Assembly (NCBI GenBank): GCA_900553285.1
Contig: USCX01000021.1
Span: 1-16,011 of the forward strand
Direction: 5' to 3'
Origin: an uncultured Prevotella sp.
Lineage (GTDB): Bacteria; Bacteroidota; Bacteroidia; Bacteroidales; Bacteroidaceae
Length of the DNA: 16,011 nucleotides
Positions 14,703 through 16,011 of this stretch are shown here, piece after piece. Below the pieces are notes generated by a model, which had not been told where the DNA came from, searched no databases, and was given only the letters and a program-made list of their open reading frames with translations. How positions within the stretch are numbered: the first letter of the stretch is position 1; every line of letters starts with the position of its first letter. The translations under genes and the position numbers were made by a program.

Positions 14703-14710
14703 CAAAGGTA
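14703..14710 (-). promoter_or_regulatory. Bacteroidetes -7 promoter box for ompH-murI
   Basis: On the minus strand this reads TACCTTTG, a perfect TAnnTTTG, 19 bases upstream of the ompH ATG and 40 bases past the kinase stop. It gives ompH-murI its own transcript. Confidence 0.7.
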
Positions 14711-14750
14711 ATGCTTTCTTTCGGAACGTGGTGAAAGCTGCCGCCGGGCG

Positions 14751-16011
14751 TCAGTATTTGAACGTGCTTCCTCCGAGGAATTCGCGGAGCAGCGAGGTGG
14801 GCGGAAGGCCTCGTGTCGAAATGGGTTTGAGGTAGCGCAGGAATTTTCGCAGACGGTAGGCCTCCGAATACTCAGGCACGTTCTCCGGCACCTGTTCCAG
14901 CAGGGGGAGCGCCTGGCTGCGGAGGGCCGCAAACTCGAAGAGCAAGGCCGAATTGAACATGGCATCGGCGTTTTCCTGGTAGGGGAAGATCCAGCGGTCT
15001 TCGCCTTCGCGCACCGAAGGCCAGCGGCGGATGGTTTCGGTGGCCGAGTAGCCACGGTATTTGTAGTCGCGGACAATACGGCGAAGGAGCCGGTTGTCAG
15101 TCGTAGGTATGTAGTTGTGGTCATCGAGCAGGATGGTGGTCAGCGCCGAGGCGTAGATTTTATATTTCCGCCCGTCGGGGATTTCGGCCGTCAGTCGGGG
15201 GTTGAGCGCGTGGATGCCTTCGAGCACGAGGAGGGTATGGCGGTCGATGCGGAGGTGATTCCCGCTTTTCTCGCTCCGTCCTGTCTGGAAATTGTAGCGC
15301 GGGAGTTCCACTTCTTCGCCTGCCAGTAAGGCTTTGAGCTGCTGGGTGAGCAGCGGGATGTTGAGGGCTTCGATGTGTTCGTAGTCGTAGTCGCCGTTGG
15401 CGGCGCGGGGTGTTTTTTCGCGGTCGACGAAGTAGTCGTCGAGAGAGATGGGGACGGGTTTGAGCCCGCAGGCCATGAGCTGGACGGAGAGGCGCTTTGA
15501 GAATGTGGTCTTTCCGCTCGACGAAGGGCCTGAGATGAGAATGACTTTCACTTCGGGCCGCGCCTCGATGGCGTCGGCGAGCCGGCTGATCTTCTTTTCT
15601 TGCAGGGCTTCCGAAACGTTGATGAGTTCGTTCGTAAAGCCGTGTTCGCAGGCTTCGTTGAACTCGCCGACAGTCGAAACGCCAAGGATTTCCTGCCAGC
15701 GGTGATGTTCGTTGAAGACGCTGAAGATTTTCCGTTGTTCGGTCTTGGGTTGCAGTTGCGTCGGGTTGTGTCGGTCGGGCAGGCGGATGAGCAGTCCGTC
15801 GAAGTAGGGTATGATGTCGAACAGCCGGATTTGGCTGGTATTGACGAGCAGCGAGCCGTAGAAGTAGTCCGCCGTGCCGTCCAGGGTGTAGTAGTAGGTG
15901 TACAGTGCGCCTGTGCTTTCGAGCAGTTTGGCCTTGTTTTCGAGGCCCTCGCGGCGAAAGAGTTCTATGGCTTTCTGTGTGGGACACGTGATGCGGTGGA
16001 AGGGGATGGGC
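14751..16011 (-). CDS. Nucleoside (uridine-type) kinase with threonyl-tRNA-synthetase-like N-terminal domain (5'-truncated by window edge)
   Basis: 419 residues are visible and the frame is still open at the window end. The C-terminal half is a uridine kinase-type P-loop domain: GPSSSGKTTF (about 15530-15501), the substrate segment SLDDYFVDREKTPR, and LLVLEGIHALNP as the Walker B-like strand. Before it lie at least 153 residues (including PFHRITCPTQKAIELFRREG and FYGSLLVNTSQIRLFDI) that resemble the editing/accessory domain of threonyl-tRNA synthetase. This fusion is known in Bacteroidetes and Firmicutes, where the proteins are about 550 aa and annotated as nucleoside or uridine kinases. Starting at the ATG at 15551 would delete the front domain, so I do not use it. 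Likely role: phosphorylation of uridine or cytidine in salvage; true substrate uncertain. Confidence 0.9.
   Translation of the reverse strand, partial: PIPFHRITCPTQKAIELFRREGLENKAKLLESTGALYTYYYTLDGTADYFYGSLLVNTSQIRLFDIIPYFDGLLIRLPDRHNPTQLQPKTEQRKIFSVFNEHHRWQEILGVSTVGEFNEACEHGFTNELINVSEALQEKKISRLADAIEARPEVKVILISGPSSSGKTTFSKRLSVQLMACGLKPVPISLDDYFVDREKTPRAANGDYDYEHIEALNIPLLTQQLKALLAGEEVELPRYNFQTGRSEKSGNHLRIDRHTLLVLEGIHALNPRLTAEIPDGRKYKIYASALTTILLDDHNYIPTTDNRLLRRIVRDYKYRGYSATETIRRWPSVREGEDRWIFPYQENADAMFNSALLFEFAALRSQALPLLEQVPENVPEYSEAYRLRKFLRYLKPISTRGLPPTSLLREFLGGSTFKY

Noticed and set aside
14684..15124. Extended start for ompH at 15124
   Set aside because: It would overlap the kinase gene by about 370 bases and bury the signal peptide; the promoter box lies just before 14683.
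1..16011. CRISPR array, insertion sequence or prophage
   Set aside because: No regularly spaced direct repeats, transposase or integrase motifs, or terminal inverted repeats were found; the 21-bp repeats have no spacers.

Overview
The window looks like chromosomal DNA from a fairly GC-rich member of the Bacteroidales; I cannot name the genus. The evidence is the long three-domain IspG, a C-terminally tailed rhomboid protease, the OmpH/Skp-murI pair, a uridine kinase fused to a threonyl-tRNA-synthetase-like domain, a barrel protein of a Bacteroidetes-restricted type, and several copies of the Bacteroidetes -7 promoter box TAnnTTTG. Shine-Dalgarno sites are mostly absent.

Layout. 1-2303 (+): the end of purE (purine synthesis) followed by ispG (MEP isoprenoid pathway). 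2336-3010 (+): a decayed C5-cytosine DNA methyltransferase with three single-base frameshifts and no target-recognition domain. 3051-7298 (-): a tightly spaced cluster transcribed rhomboid -> endonuclease/exonuclease/phosphatase-fold membrane protein -> threonine dehydratase -> nadA, with a promoter box at its head and a hairpin terminator after nadA. 7299-8258: a gene-free stretch of about 960 bases between divergent promoters, rich in DnaA-box-like sites. 8259-9146 (+): a lipid A-type acyltransferase, then tRNA-Arg(CCU) with its own promoter box and terminator. 9576-12803 (-): a two-gene operon for a surface-type lipoprotein and an outer-membrane barrel-like protein. 13200-14683 (-): ompH and murI, translationally coupled, ending in a strong terminator. 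14751-16011 (-): the fused nucleoside kinase, cut by the window end.

The most interesting feature is the 7.4-7.9 kb intergenic region. It has nine matches of 8/9 or better to the DnaA box TTWTNCACA (one perfect), a perfect A6T6-centred palindrome and a pyrimidine-rich tract, and it sits where the genes diverge and where strand composition appears to change sign. I read it as a candidate chromosomal replication origin. If so, the nadA cluster and the acyltransferase are co-directional with replication, while ispG and the genes from 9.6 kb rightwards are head-on.

Other points worth checking are a Lys where IspG normally has its glutamate iron-sulfur ligand, and a 21-bp in-frame tandem repeat in ispG that shares a 33-bp near-identical stretch with the repeat-containing terminator region downstream of murI.
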